The notes under the pieces were generated by a model. That model was not told where the DNA came from and made no database searches. It saw only the letters and a program-made list of their open reading frames with translations. A DNA stretch of 23,497 nt from Clostridiales bacterium (GTDB taxonomy: Bacteria; Bacillota; Clostridia; Lachnospirales; CAG-274), in NCBI GenBank assembly GCA_021203425.1, contig JAJQBF010000243.1:1-23497 (forward strand). Reading direction: 5' to 3'. The first letter of the stretch is position 1, and each line of letters starts with the position of its first letter. Shown piece by piece: positions 1 to 8,641 of this stretch. Made by a program: the position numbers and the translations under genes.

Positions 1-6
1 CCTTTA

Positions 7-27
7 TTCATACTGAAACAGTATGAA
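7..27. promoter_or_regulatory. Perfect inverted repeat upstream of the sulfonate operon
   Basis: Two 9-base arms, TTCATACTG at 7-15 and CAGTATGAA at 19-27, flank an AAA centre. The repeat ends 34 bases before the start of the first binding-protein gene, between it and whatever promoter lies left of the window. It could be an operator for a dimeric repressor or a small leader hairpin. It is not followed by a convincing run of T, so I do not call it a terminator. No promoter boxes can be identified in the 61 bases available. Confidence 0.45.
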
Positions 28-61
28 AATAATTTTAATTTTCAGAAAGAGGGATTTAATT

Positions 62-1057
62 ATGAAAAAATTTATTTCACTTATATTAGCAGCAGGTTTG
101 GCTTTGGGAGCATTTACGGGTTGCGGAGGAAATTCCGCCGCTGAAGAAACATCTTCAAGCTCTGAAGCAGTTGTTTTAAGAGTCGGTGCTCAGCCCTATC
201 CTCTCTATTCTTCTATATATGTTGCCCACGAACTGGGATATTTGGAAGAAGAGCTTGAAGCTGTGGGAGCGACCTATGAATGGAAAGAGTTTAAATCAGG
301 CTCCCTTGTTAATGAAGCTGCAGCGGCAGGGGAAGTTGATATGGGCTTTATGGCTGATTTGCCGGCGATAATTTCAAAGTCAACCGGTCAGCCTGTTGAA
401 ATAATATCCAATGTTGCCTACGGAGAAAAGGCTCTCGCCGTACTTGTAAGACCCGACTCGGATATTACAAGCGTTGCCGAGCTTGAAGGAAAGAAGGTTA
501 CCTACACAACAGGCTCATATACACAGCACCTTATTGCTTTGCTTTTGGCAAATGAAGGCCTTAGCTTAGATGATATAGAGTCAATAAACTTGGCTGCCGG
601 AGATCAGGCGGCGGCTCTTACAAACGGTGATGTTGAAGCCATTGTTACATGGGAGCAGTATGTATCTCAGTTTATAAGCGACGGAACGGCAAAGCTTCTT
701 GCCGACGGAACAGGTGTAAAAAAGGGAAATATGATTACATATTTTGAAACAGACTATGCCGAGGCTCATCCCGATGTTGTTAAGGCATATATAAGAGCAT
801 TAAACAGAGCAGGCGAATATATAGAAGAAAATCCCGATGAAACGGCAGAACTGGCAGCAGAAACCTTCGGAGTTGATATAGATGTTATGAAAACAATATT
901 GAGCCATCTGACATTTACCACAGAGCTTACTGAGGACGACATTGCCGAAATAACAAAAGTAAAGGACTTCTCCCTTGAACAGGGTCTTATAAGCAATGAT
1001 ATAGATATAAACAGCTTTATTAATACGGAATATGTTGATGCGGTAAATGCAGAATAA
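62..1057 (+). CDS. ABC transporter substrate-binding lipoprotein, sulfonate/taurine type (importer 1)
   Basis: A 331-residue solute-binding protein of the SsuA/TauA/NMT1-like family, expected to be anchored outside the membrane and to deliver a sulfonate to the permease encoded next. Residues 1-20 form a lipoprotein signal peptide (MKK, a hydrophobic core, then a lipobox with FTGC before a Gly-Gly-Asn-Ser linker). The mature protein opens with LRVGAQPYPLYSSIYVA and has the alternating helix-strand pattern of the family. I start at the ATG at 62, which has AGAGGG 8 bases upstream; an in-frame ATG at 23 would add 13 residues ahead of the signal peptide and has no ribosome binding site. It is the first gene of a tightly spaced run that continues to 10547. 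Substrate is inferred from neighbours; taurine, isethionate or an alkanesulfonate are all possible. Confidence 0.85.
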   Translation: MKKFISLILAAGLALGAFTGCGGNSAAEETSSSSEAVVLRVGAQPYPLYSSIYVAHELGYLEEELEAVGATYEWKEFKSGSLVNEAAAAGEVDMGFMADLPAIISKSTGQPVEIISNVAYGEKALAVLVRPDSDITSVAELEGKKVTYTTGSYTQHLIALLLANEGLSLDDIESINLAAGDQAAALTNGDVEAIVTWEQYVSQFISDGTAKLLADGTGVKKGNMITYFETDYAEAHPDVVKAYIRALNRAGEYIEENPDETAELAAETFGVDIDVMKTILSHLTFTTELTEDDIAEITKVKDFSLEQGLISNDIDINSFINTEYVDAVNAE

Positions 1058-1081
1058 TTTTAAAGTATTGGAGTGCGTAAT

Positions 1082-1849
1082 ATGAAAAACAGCGAAAAAA
1101 GAAATGTGAAATATTGGATTTTATATTTTGCTCTGCCTGTTATATTATTGATTATATGGGAGTCGGCAGACTTAGCAGGCTGTTTAAAGCCTTATACAAT
1201 GCCTGCGCCTATTACCGTTGTAAAAACTGCAATAGAATATATACAAAACGGAAAGCTCCCAGTAAATATAGCCGTCAGCTTCGGAAGAGTGGCCTTGGGC
1301 TTTATACTTGCCTTAATCGGCGGCTTTTTAATAGGCATAGGCTCTGCAATATTCAAAAGCATTGAAATATTTACGGATTTTGTCATACAAATTTTGAGGT
1401 CTATCCCACCCATTGCATGGATACCCCTTGCCATACTTTGGTTCGGAATAGGTTTGGAGTCAAAGGTGTTTATTATATTTTTAGGGGCATTTTTCCCTAT
1501 ATTTATAAACACCTTCGACGGCATAAAAAATATTGACGGCAAATATTTTGAGCTTGCCCGGGTTTATGAAGTACCTAAGCTTAAGCTTATAACCAAAATT
1601 GTTATCCCCGGTGCTTTGCCGCAGATAATGACCGGTATAAGGCTGGGGCTTGGCAATGCGTGGGTATGTGTTGTGGCTGCCGAAATGATAGGTGCCACAA
1701 GCGGCGTAGGCTATATGCTTGCGGACGGAAGAAGCCTTTCAAGACCCGATGTCGTTATTTTGGGTATGCTTATTGTAGGAATAATAGGCAAAATTATGGA
1801 CGACCTTATTTTAAAATTCAGGGACAAAATAATTACATGGAATAAGTAG
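1082..1849 (+). CDS. ABC transporter permease, SsuC/TauC family (importer 1)
   Basis: A 255-residue inner-membrane permease with about six hydrophobic segments, of normal length for the SsuC/TauC family. The cytoplasmic EAA-like loop that docks the ATPase is visible around FELARVYEVPKLKLITKIVI followed by PGALPQ. The ATG at 1082 is chosen because GGAG lies 8 bases upstream; an in-frame GTG at 1073 overlaps that ribosome binding site. The gene ends in TAG, one of only two such gene ends in the window. The codons after this stop stay open and run in frame into the ATPase gene, so the two genes touch with no real spacer. It works with the binding protein before it and the ATPase after it. Confidence 0.88.
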   Translation: MKNSEKRNVKYWILYFALPVILLIIWESADLAGCLKPYTMPAPITVVKTAIEYIQNGKLPVNIAVSFGRVALGFILALIGGFLIGIGSAIFKSIEIFTDFVIQILRSIPPIAWIPLAILWFGIGLESKVFIIFLGAFFPIFINTFDGIKNIDGKYFELARVYEVPKLKLITKIVIPGALPQIMTGIRLGLGNAWVCVVAAEMIGATSGVGYMLADGRSLSRPDVVILGMLIVGIIGKIMDDLILKFRDKIITWNK

Positions 1850-1858
1850 GTGAACCGA

Positions 1859-2623
1859 ATGAAAAATATAGTTGAAATTCATAATCTTAAAAAGGTTTTT
1901 AATGACGGCGGAGTTGTTACCGCTCTTGAAGATATTAATTTGGAAATTGAAGAAGGAAATTTTGTGTCTGTAATAGGAGGAAGCGACTGCGGAAAAAGCA
2001 CGCTTCTTCGCATTATAGGCGGACTTGACACAGACTATGAGGGGGAAGTTCTTGTAGACGGGAGGAAGGTTGAAAAGCCTTCAAGAGACAAAGGCTTTAT
2101 ATTTCAGGATCACAGACTTTTGCCATGGCTTACCGTAAAGGAAAACATAAAATTTTCGCTTCCCGAGGAGCAAAAAAATAACAGCGGTCTTATACGGGAA
2201 TACCTTGAAATGGTTGACCTTAAAGAATTTGAAAATTCCTACCCAAGTCAGCTTTCAGGCGGAATGGCTCAGAGGGTATCCATAGCAAGAGCCCTTGCAA
2301 ACAAACCGAAAATACTTCTTTTAGATGAGCCTTTCGGCGCATTGGATGCAATCACAAAAATAAAACTACAAGAGCAGCTTCTTAAGATTTGGAAAAAAGA
2401 GCAAATAACAATGATAATTGTTACTCACGATATTGACGAGGCGGTCTATTTGGGCAGCAAGGTTATTGTTATGACACCCAGACCCGGTAAAATAAAAAGA
2501 ATACACACAGTGAACCTCGGATCACACAGACGGAGGACCGGTTCTGTTTTTACAGAGGCAAGGGACAGAATTTATAATGAATTTTTTGAAGATGCGGAAA
2601 TACCGATAGAGTACAACATATAA
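1859..2623 (+). CDS. ABC transporter ATPase, SsuB/TauB family (importer 1)
   Basis: A 254-residue ATPase that powers importer 1. It shows Walker A at residues 40-48 (GGSDCGKST), a Q-loop with IFQDHRLLPWL, the signature LSGGMAQRVSIARAL, Walker B LLLDEPFGALD and the switch His in IIVTHDIDEA. The ATG at 1859 has AGGTG 6 bases upstream; a GTG at 1850 is also open but overlaps that site. Residue 43 is Asp (codon GAC at 1985-1987) where this family nearly always has Gly (GxSGCGKST), a one-base G-to-A difference in the nucleotide-binding loop. Whether this is real divergence, a damaging mutation or a sequence error cannot be told here. It is followed by 20 bases and then the lyase gene. Confidence 0.88.
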   Translation: MKNIVEIHNLKKVFNDGGVVTALEDINLEIEEGNFVSVIGGSDCGKSTLLRIIGGLDTDYEGEVLVDGRKVEKPSRDKGFIFQDHRLLPWLTVKENIKFSLPEEQKNNSGLIREYLEMVDLKEFENSYPSQLSGGMAQRVSIARALANKPKILLLDEPFGALDAITKIKLQEQLLKIWKKEQITMIIVTHDIDEAVYLGSKVIVMTPRPGKIKRIHTVNLGSHRRRTGSVFTEARDRIYNEFFEDAEIPIEYNI

Positions 2624-2643
2624 AAACATAACGGAGGTCATTT

Positions 2644-5124
2644 ATGAGTATAAAGATTTTATCTCCTCAGGAGGAAAGAATACAAAATGAAATCAACAAC
2701 AAAGGAGAGGGCTTAAAGCATTACAACAGAGCTGTAGACATTGTTAAGGAAATCAGGGGAAAGAAGCCCGGTATAGATATTGAAAGAGGGCTTTATTTTA
2801 CACGTTCCTTTAAGGAAACGGAAGGACAGCCCCTGATTTTGAGATGGGCAAAGGCTCTTTACAATTATGCGGAAAACGCTTCTGTTTACATAGACGAAAA
2901 CCAGCTTATTGTGGGAAGAAGCGGCAAACAGGGCCGTTATGGCATACTCTATCCGGAGCTTGACGGAAATATCTTTAAAGAGGCTGTGGAAAAGCTGCCT
3001 GCACGGGAAAATTCTCCTTTTGATATTTCCGATGAAGATGCCGATATTGTAGTAAATGAAATAGCTCCCTACTGGGTAGGAAAAACGTTTCATGAAAGCT
3101 TTGCAAAATCACTGACAAAGGAAACATCAAAGCTGACATACAACAAAGACAGAGAACTGACTTCACGCTATATTGTAAATGAAACAGCTTCTTTCCGTTC
3201 CTCTCTGCAGTGGGTACACGATTATGAAATCGTACTTGAAAAGGGATTTAAGGGAATAAAGGAAGAAGCCGAGGAAAAGCTTGCGTCTCTGGACGAATAC
3301 AGCCCCATTGATTATACAGAGAAAAAGCCCTTTTTGGAGGCCTTAATAATAACCTGTGATGCTATAGTTCTTTGGGCAAACAGACACGGTGATACGGCGA
3401 AACAGCTTGCGGAAAAGGAAGAAAATCCAAAAAGAAAAGCTGAGCTTTTGAAAATTGCGGAAACCTGCCGGTATGTTCCGGAAAACCCTGCAAGAACATT
3501 TTACGAAGCTATGCAGTCTAAGTGGTTTACGCAGATGTTTTCAAGAATAGAGCAGAAAACCGGCACAATAATTTCAAACGGCAGAATGGATCAGTATTTA
3601 TATCCTTTCTACAAAAGAGATATTGAAAAAGGCATAATAACAGATGACGAGGTTCAGGAGCTTTTTGAATGTATGTGGGCGGCAATGGCGCAGTTTATAG
3701 ACCTTTATCTTTCGGATACAGGCGGAGCCTTTAACGAAGGCTATGCCCACTGGGAAGCCGTAACCGTAGGCGGACAGACAAAGGAAGGTTTAGATGCCGT
3801 AAACGAACTTACATATATTCTTTTGAAGTCAAAGAGAGAATTTCCGCTTAACTATCCCGACCTTGCCGCAAGAATATATACAAGAAGTCCCAAAAGATAT
3901 TTATATGAGGTTGCCGAAACAATAAAGGCAGGAGAGGGTTTCCCCAAGCTTATAAATGATGAGGACGTTATACCTCTTTTGCTTTCCAAAGGAGCAAGCT
4001 TTGAAGAGACCTATGATTACAGCGTATCGGGCTGTGCCGAGTGCCATATGCCAAACAGAGATACATATACAAGCCCCAATGCCTATATTAATTTTGCGGC
4101 GGCTCTTGAAATGGTTATTTACAACGGCAGAATGTTAAAATACGGTTCGGAACTCCTCGGACTTGAAACAGGGAATTTTGAGGATTTCAAAACCTTTGAT
4201 GACCTTCTTTACGCTTTCCTTAAACAGCAGAGATATTTCATAAAGCACGCTTTTATTCAGCAAAGAGAAATTATAAGACTCAGAGCGGAGCATTTTGCCT
4301 CTCCCTTAGGCTCTGCCCTTCACAGGCTTTGCAGAGAATCCTATACAGATCTGCATCAGCCTAAAATAGAAGGCGGTATAGATCTTGGCTATTTTGAATA
4401 TATGGGCTTTGCAACGGTAGTAGATTCTCTTGCGGCAATTAAAAAGCTTGTTTTTGAAGAAAAGAAAATAACACTGGGTCAGCTTAAAACGGCTCTTGAA
4501 AATAACTTCAAGGGTTATGAGGCAGTACGTCAGCTTCTTGTAAATGCTCCGAGCTACGGCAACGATAATCCTTACACTGACAGCATAGGAAAGTTCCTTG
4601 ACAGAGAAGCACAGGAGTTTACACGAAAATACGGAGCAGAGCTTGGGGTTCATATGGATTTAAGGCTTATTCCTTTTACGTCCCACGTTCCCTTCGGAAA
4701 GGTTGTCAGTGCCACACCAAACGGCAGATTTGCCTATACTCCCCTGTCAGACGGTTCAAGCGCATCTCAAGGAGCAGACATAAACGGTCCTACGGCAATT
4801 CTTCTTTCTAACTATGCCACAAAGAATTTTAATTATAACGAACACACCGGCAGACTTTTAAATATTAAACTGAGCCCTGCCTGTGTACAGGGTGATGTGG
4901 GCACTGAAAAGCTTGTAAGGTTTATTGAGGCTTGGAGAGATTTAAAGCTGTGGCACGTACAGTTTAACGTACTTAATACGGAAACATTGAGACAGGCACA
5001 GAAGCACCCGGAGGACTACAGAAACCTTTTGGTTCGTATTGCCGGCTACAGTGCATATTTTACGGAGCTTACAAAAGACTTACAGGACGATATTATTTCA
5101 AGAACGGAACACGAGGCCGTATAA
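2644..5124 (+). CDS. islA: Isethionate sulfite-lyase, glycyl radical enzyme
   Basis: An 826-residue glycyl radical enzyme that should cleave isethionate (2-hydroxyethanesulfonate) into acetaldehyde and sulfite without oxygen. The active-site Cys is C464 with general base E466 (SGCAEC). The radical Gly is G801 in RIAGYSAYF, 26 residues from the end, as in the family. The residues I recall as sulfonate contacts in characterised IslA (Arg189, Gln193, Arg678, with Cys468/Glu470) all reappear at a constant offset of -4: R185, Q189, R674, C464, E466. This favours IslA over choline lyase, hydroxyproline dehydratase or pyruvate formate-lyase. The dihydroxypropanesulfonate lyase HpsG is the nearest alternative, but the aminotransferase and reductase next door fit taurine better. 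GGAGG lies 6 bases before the ATG. Its stop overlaps the activase start (TAATG). The reading frame is intact. Confidence 0.9.
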   Translation: MSIKILSPQEERIQNEINNKGEGLKHYNRAVDIVKEIRGKKPGIDIERGLYFTRSFKETEGQPLILRWAKALYNYAENASVYIDENQLIVGRSGKQGRYGILYPELDGNIFKEAVEKLPARENSPFDISDEDADIVVNEIAPYWVGKTFHESFAKSLTKETSKLTYNKDRELTSRYIVNETASFRSSLQWVHDYEIVLEKGFKGIKEEAEEKLASLDEYSPIDYTEKKPFLEALIITCDAIVLWANRHGDTAKQLAEKEENPKRKAELLKIAETCRYVPENPARTFYEAMQSKWFTQMFSRIEQKTGTIISNGRMDQYLYPFYKRDIEKGIITDDEVQELFECMWAAMAQFIDLYLSDTGGAFNEGYAHWEAVTVGGQTKEGLDAVNELTYILLKSKREFPLNYPDLAARIYTRSPKRYLYEVAETIKAGEGFPKLINDEDVIPLLLSKGASFEETYDYSVSGCAECHMPNRDTYTSPNAYINFAAALEMVIYNGRMLKYGSELLGLETGNFEDFKTFDDLLYAFLKQQRYFIKHAFIQQREIIRLRAEHFASPLGSALHRLCRESYTDLHQPKIEGGIDLGYFEYMGFATVVDSLAAIKKLVFEEKKITLGQLKTALENNFKGYEAVRQLLVNAPSYGNDNPYTDSIGKFLDREAQEFTRKYGAELGVHMDLRLIPFTSHVPFGKVVSATPNGRFAYTPLSDGSSASQGADINGPTAILLSNYATKNFNYNEHTGRLLNIKLSPACVQGDVGTEKLVRFIEAWRDLKLWHVQFNVLNTETLRQAQKHPEDYRNLLVRIAGYSAYFTELTKDLQDDIISRTEHEAV

Positions 5125-6017
5125 TGGGAGAAATCAGTTATGTCTTTAATATTCAGCGTTATTCTCTCCATGACGGACCGGGGATAAGAACGATTATATT
5201 TCTTAAGGGCTGCCCAATGAAATGCCGTTGGTGCTGCAACCCGGAATCACAGAAAAGAATGCCCGAAATTTTCTATACTGAAAGCAAATGTATAGGCTTA
5301 GAGGAATGTGGCTTTTGTAAAAATGTCTGCCCGGAAAAGGCAATAGACTTTAAGGGCAAAGCGGTTATTGACAGAAAAAATGTATAAACTGCCTTAAATG
5401 TGAAGCCGTTTGTCCTTCAAAGGCTGTAAGCGTTCAGGGCAGGCAATATACAGTAGATGAGTTTTTGGATATTGCCGAAAAGGACAGCATTTTTTACGGC
5501 AATGAGGGAGGACTTACCGTAAGCGGCGGCGAGCCTCTCTCTCACGGTGATTTTCTGATTCAGCTGCTTAAAGAAGGAAGAAAAAGAAGAATAAATACAG
5601 CTGTGGAAACCTGCGGCTGCGGCGATTATGAAGTGCTTTATGAAGCCGCAAAGCATCTGAATTATATATTGTTTGACATAAAGTCATTAAATAATGAAAA
5701 GCACAGAGAATATATAGGCTGTGACAACAAGGTTATTTTAAGCAATTTTAAACGGCTTTGCCGGGACTTTCCAAATCTCAAAAAAAAGAGTAAGAACCCC
5801 TGTTATTCCCGGTTTTAATGACAGTACAGATGATATAAAGGCTGTTCTTGATTTTATAAAGGATTTTCCCAATGTTTCATATGAGCCTTTAAAATATCAC
5901 AGCTTCGGCAGAGGGAAATATTCATCTCTCGGCAGAGAATATGAGTTAGGGGACATTGCCCTTGATGAAAATATATTTGAAGAAATAAAAAATATTGTTA
6001 AAAAGGCAGGGTTTTAA
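5124..6017 (+). pseudogene. islB: IslA-activating radical SAM enzyme, interrupted by two compensating frameshifts
   Basis: With two one-base corrections this region encodes a 297-residue activase that installs the glycyl radical on IslA using S-adenosylmethionine. It has the radical SAM motif C-x3-C-x2-C (GCPMKCRWC) near residue 30. An inserted ferredoxin-like part follows, with two Cys sets: C-x5-C-x2-C-x3-CP (CIGLEECGFCKNVCP) and C-x2-C-x2-C-x3-CP (CINCLKCEAVCP). The first break is at the six A at 5375-5380, where one more A restores DRKKCINCLKC. The second is at the eight A at 5780-5787, where one fewer restores RVRTPVIPGFND. The two errors cancel, so total length (894 bases) stays divisible by three. 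Both sit in homopolymers, which points to sequencing error, but true loss cannot be excluded. The start ATG overlaps the islA stop. Confidence 0.85.
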
Positions 6018-6018
6018 T

Positions 6019-7115
6019 GTGAACTGGATATATAAACAGCCTGTTGAAATTTTTTTCGGCTGCGGAGAAATAAACAGAATATTTGACCTGGTTAAGGGAT
6101 ATAATGCTCATTTAATTGTCTGCTCTCCTTATTTTGTAAAAAGCGGTTTAGCGGAAAATCTCAAAGCAGAAATTAAAAATGCCGGTATATTTTCAAATGT
6201 ATCGCCAAACCCGGATATAAGGGAAGTAAATGAGTGCAGCGAAGTCTTAAGGCAAAATAAAAACGATATTATAATTGCTCTCGGCGGCGGAAGTGTTATT
6301 GACCTTGCAAAGGTGGCTTCTCTTAAGCTTAATGACATCAGGGAGGTTTGGGGAACGGGCAAAGACGTAACAGCAGAGCCTGTTCCTATAATAGCAGTTC
6401 CCACCACAGCCGGAACAGGCAGCGAGGTAACCTGCGTAAGCGTTTTAACAGACAGAAAAACAGGCAAAAAATGCCGCTTTCTTCCGAAAAGCTTTATCCC
6501 AAGCAGGCGGTTGTTGACCCGGAGCTTTTATACTCCCTTCCGCCCCATATTACCGCATCAAGCGGAATAGATGTTCTGTGCCACGCTGCTGAAGACTTTT
6601 GGAGTAAAAATCATCAGCCAATCTGTGATACTCTTGCCTTAAAAGCCGCAAAGCTGATATTAAAATATCTGCCGACAGCTTATAAAGAGCCCGATAACAA
6701 AAAAGCGAGGGAAAAAACGGCGGAGGCCTCTCTTCTTGCCGGGCTTGCCTTTAATCTGCCTAAAACAACGGCTTCACATGCCTGTTCATTTCCGCTTACA
6801 AGCATATACAGCATACCCCACGGAGAAGCCTGCGGACTTACTCTTGATTATTTTGTAAGAATAAACGGAGAGGATGAACATATAAAGGAGCTTATCAAAG
6901 AGTTGGATTATAAAAACGCAAATGAATTTGCAGATAAAATATACAGGCTGAAAAAAGAAACGGGCTTAAGGACAGGTCTTGCGGACTTAAATTTAAGCGA
7001 CGAGGCTGTAACAAGGCTGGTTGAACTAAGTCACCACCCCAATTTATATAACAACCCTGTTGAAATAACGGACGGTATATTGTTTGATATGTACAATAAA
7101 TTGAGAAAGGAATGA
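6019..7115 (+). pseudogene. sarD: Sulfoacetaldehyde reductase, iron-type alcohol dehydrogenase, with one frameshift
   Basis: Corrected for one missing A, this encodes a 365-residue group III metal-dependent alcohol dehydrogenase, expected to reduce sulfoacetaldehyde to isethionate, the IslA substrate. The N-terminal half carries the nucleotide-binding motif ALGGGSVIDLAK and the family motif PTTAGTGSEVT. The C-terminal half keeps the four metal ligands with the correct spacing: Asp and His in GIDVLCHAAED, His in ASHACSF and, 14 residues on, His in SIPHGEA. The frame breaks at the six A at 6466-6471; one more A restores GKKMPLSSEKLYPKQAVVDP. The GTG at 6019 is chosen because CAGGG lies just upstream and it begins right after the islB stop. 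The end overlaps the next gene region. Assignment as SarD rests on context (aminotransferase and IslA); the fold alone is shared by many alcohol dehydrogenases. Confidence 0.82.
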
Positions 7116-7120
7116 AAGCA

Positions 7121-8620
7121 ATGTCGGAATTGACAAGAGAACAGGTTTTGGAATATGACGGAAAATATAATCAGCACCCGTGGCTTACGGGAAATGTCGA
7201 TGCCGTTCCGATTGAAAGAGCGGATGGTATATATTTCTGGGACTACAACGGAAAGAAATATTATGATATGTCAAGCCAGCTTGCAAATGTAAACTTAGGC
7301 TACGGCAATAAGGATATTACAGAAGCGGTAAAGTCACAGATTGAAAAGCTGCCTTATATTGCTCCTGCCCTTGCTTCGGGGCCTCGGTCGGAACTGGCAA
7401 AGCTGTTAATAGAATTAGCCCCCGGCAATATGGAAAAGGTATTTTTTACCTGCGGCGGTTCAGACGCAAACGAAGCCGCTGTTTATGCCGCAAGAACATT
7501 TACGGGCAGAAACAAGGTTTTTTCACGCTACAGAAGCTATCACGGCTCAACCTTAGGCTCGGCAAACCTTTCAGGCGATCCACGCCGTTTTGCCCTTGAA
7601 AGACCTGCCGCAAACGGTTTTATAAAATTTTTCGACCCTTATGTATACCGCTCGGAAATAGATTTTAAAAGCGATAAAGAAGCCTCGGAATATTATCTCG
7701 GTCTTTTGGAGGATCAAATTCAATATGAAGGACCCGACCAAATTGCCGCAATTGAGGTTGAATCCATAACAGGGGCAAACGGTGTAATAATACCTCCCGA
7801 CGGCTATTTACGGAGGCTCAGAGCCTTATGTGACAAATACGGCATACTTCTTATATGCGACGAGGTTATGGCAGGCTTCGGAAGAACAGGCAAAATGTTT
7901 GCTTTTGAAAACTGGGGAATTAAGCCCGACATTATTTCATTCGCCAAAGGTGTTACCTGCGGCTATGTTCAGCTGGGAGGAATTATTATAAGCAGTGAAA
8001 TAGCCGACTATTTCAAGGACAAGGTTTTTCAATACGGTCTTACTTACAGCGGTCACAGCCTTGCCTATGCTCTCGTTGTTGTGACAGCCGTTCCCTTAGG
8101 CTTGTTAAGCGGCTATAATTCAAAGGTCAGGGCTGTATTGGAGCCTATAATAGAGTTTTACAGACCTCTGCCCCCTCTTGCTTATTACACAATTTTGGTT
8201 TTGTGGATGGGTATAGACGAAAGCTCAAAGTTAGCTCTTTTATATCTTGCAGGCTTTGCCCCCATATACATAGCCTGTGTTTCGGGAGTTATGAGAATAA
8301 GGGCGGACTACATAAACGGAGCCTACACATTAGGAGCAAACAAAAGGCAGATATTCTTTTATGTTATCTTCCCGGCGGCTCTGACAGATATTTTCACAGG
8401 CTTAAGAACAGCTTTGGGTGTGGAATATACAACCCTTGTTGCGGCGGAAATGGTTGCGGCAACGGCAGGTATGGGCTGGCTTGTGCTTGACGCAAGCAAT
8501 TATCTGCGAAGCGACATAGTATTTATGGGAGTAATTATAATGGGCATCACGGGAATTTTACTCGATAAGATTATCCGTATTTTGGAAAACAGAATAGTTT
8601 ACTGGAAAGGAAAGGCATAA
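7121..8620 (+). CDS. In-frame chimera: taurine-type class III aminotransferase fused to a TauC-like permease fragment
   Basis: One open frame of 499 residues holds two unrelated pieces. Residues 1 to about 315 are a class III PLP aminotransferase, probably taurine:pyruvate (Tpa) or taurine:2-oxoglutarate (Toa) transaminase making sulfoacetaldehyde. They include the phosphate-binding GGSDANEAA, DEVMAGFGRTGK and the PLP lysine K276 in SFAKGVTCGY. Homology stops at YSGHSLAYA, where the last 130 or so residues should follow. From about residue 315 the protein continues as a TauC/SsuC permease (VVVTAVPLGLLSG, then the docking loop INGAYTLGANKRQ) lacking its first 80 or so residues. Part of two genes, and perhaps whole genes between them, is missing at about 8060-8080. 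This is a deletion or an assembly collapse; the short similarity LAYAL may have guided it. The ATG at 7121 has AAAGGA 9 bases upstream; an ATG at 7112 overlaps the sarD stop. Confidence 0.85.
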   Translation: MSELTREQVLEYDGKYNQHPWLTGNVDAVPIERADGIYFWDYNGKKYYDMSSQLANVNLGYGNKDITEAVKSQIEKLPYIAPALASGPRSELAKLLIELAPGNMEKVFFTCGGSDANEAAVYAARTFTGRNKVFSRYRSYHGSTLGSANLSGDPRRFALERPAANGFIKFFDPYVYRSEIDFKSDKEASEYYLGLLEDQIQYEGPDQIAAIEVESITGANGVIIPPDGYLRRLRALCDKYGILLICDEVMAGFGRTGKMFAFENWGIKPDIISFAKGVTCGYVQLGGIIISSEIADYFKDKVFQYGLTYSGHSLAYALVVVTAVPLGLLSGYNSKVRAVLEPIIEFYRPLPPLAYYTILVLWMGIDESSKLALLYLAGFAPIYIACVSGVMRIRADYINGAYTLGANKRQIFFYVIFPAALTDIFTGLRTALGVEYTTLVAAEMVAATAGMGWLVLDASNYLRSDIVFMGVIIMGITGILLDKIIRILENRIVYWKGKA

Positions 8621-8641
8621 AGCCTAAAAGGAGAAATAAAC

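Noticed and set aside
2713..3166. Open frames on the minus strand inside islA, and many similar antisense frames across the window
   Set aside because: They are shadows of well-supported genes: no ribosome binding site, no recognisable motifs, and low-complexity or Cys/Arg/Ser-rich translations.
2644..5124. Choline trimethylamine-lyase, hydroxyproline dehydratase or pyruvate formate-lyase instead of IslA
   Set aside because: The sulfonate-binding pattern R185, Q189, R674 around C464/E466 and the taurine genes on both sides fit isethionate sulfite-lyase.
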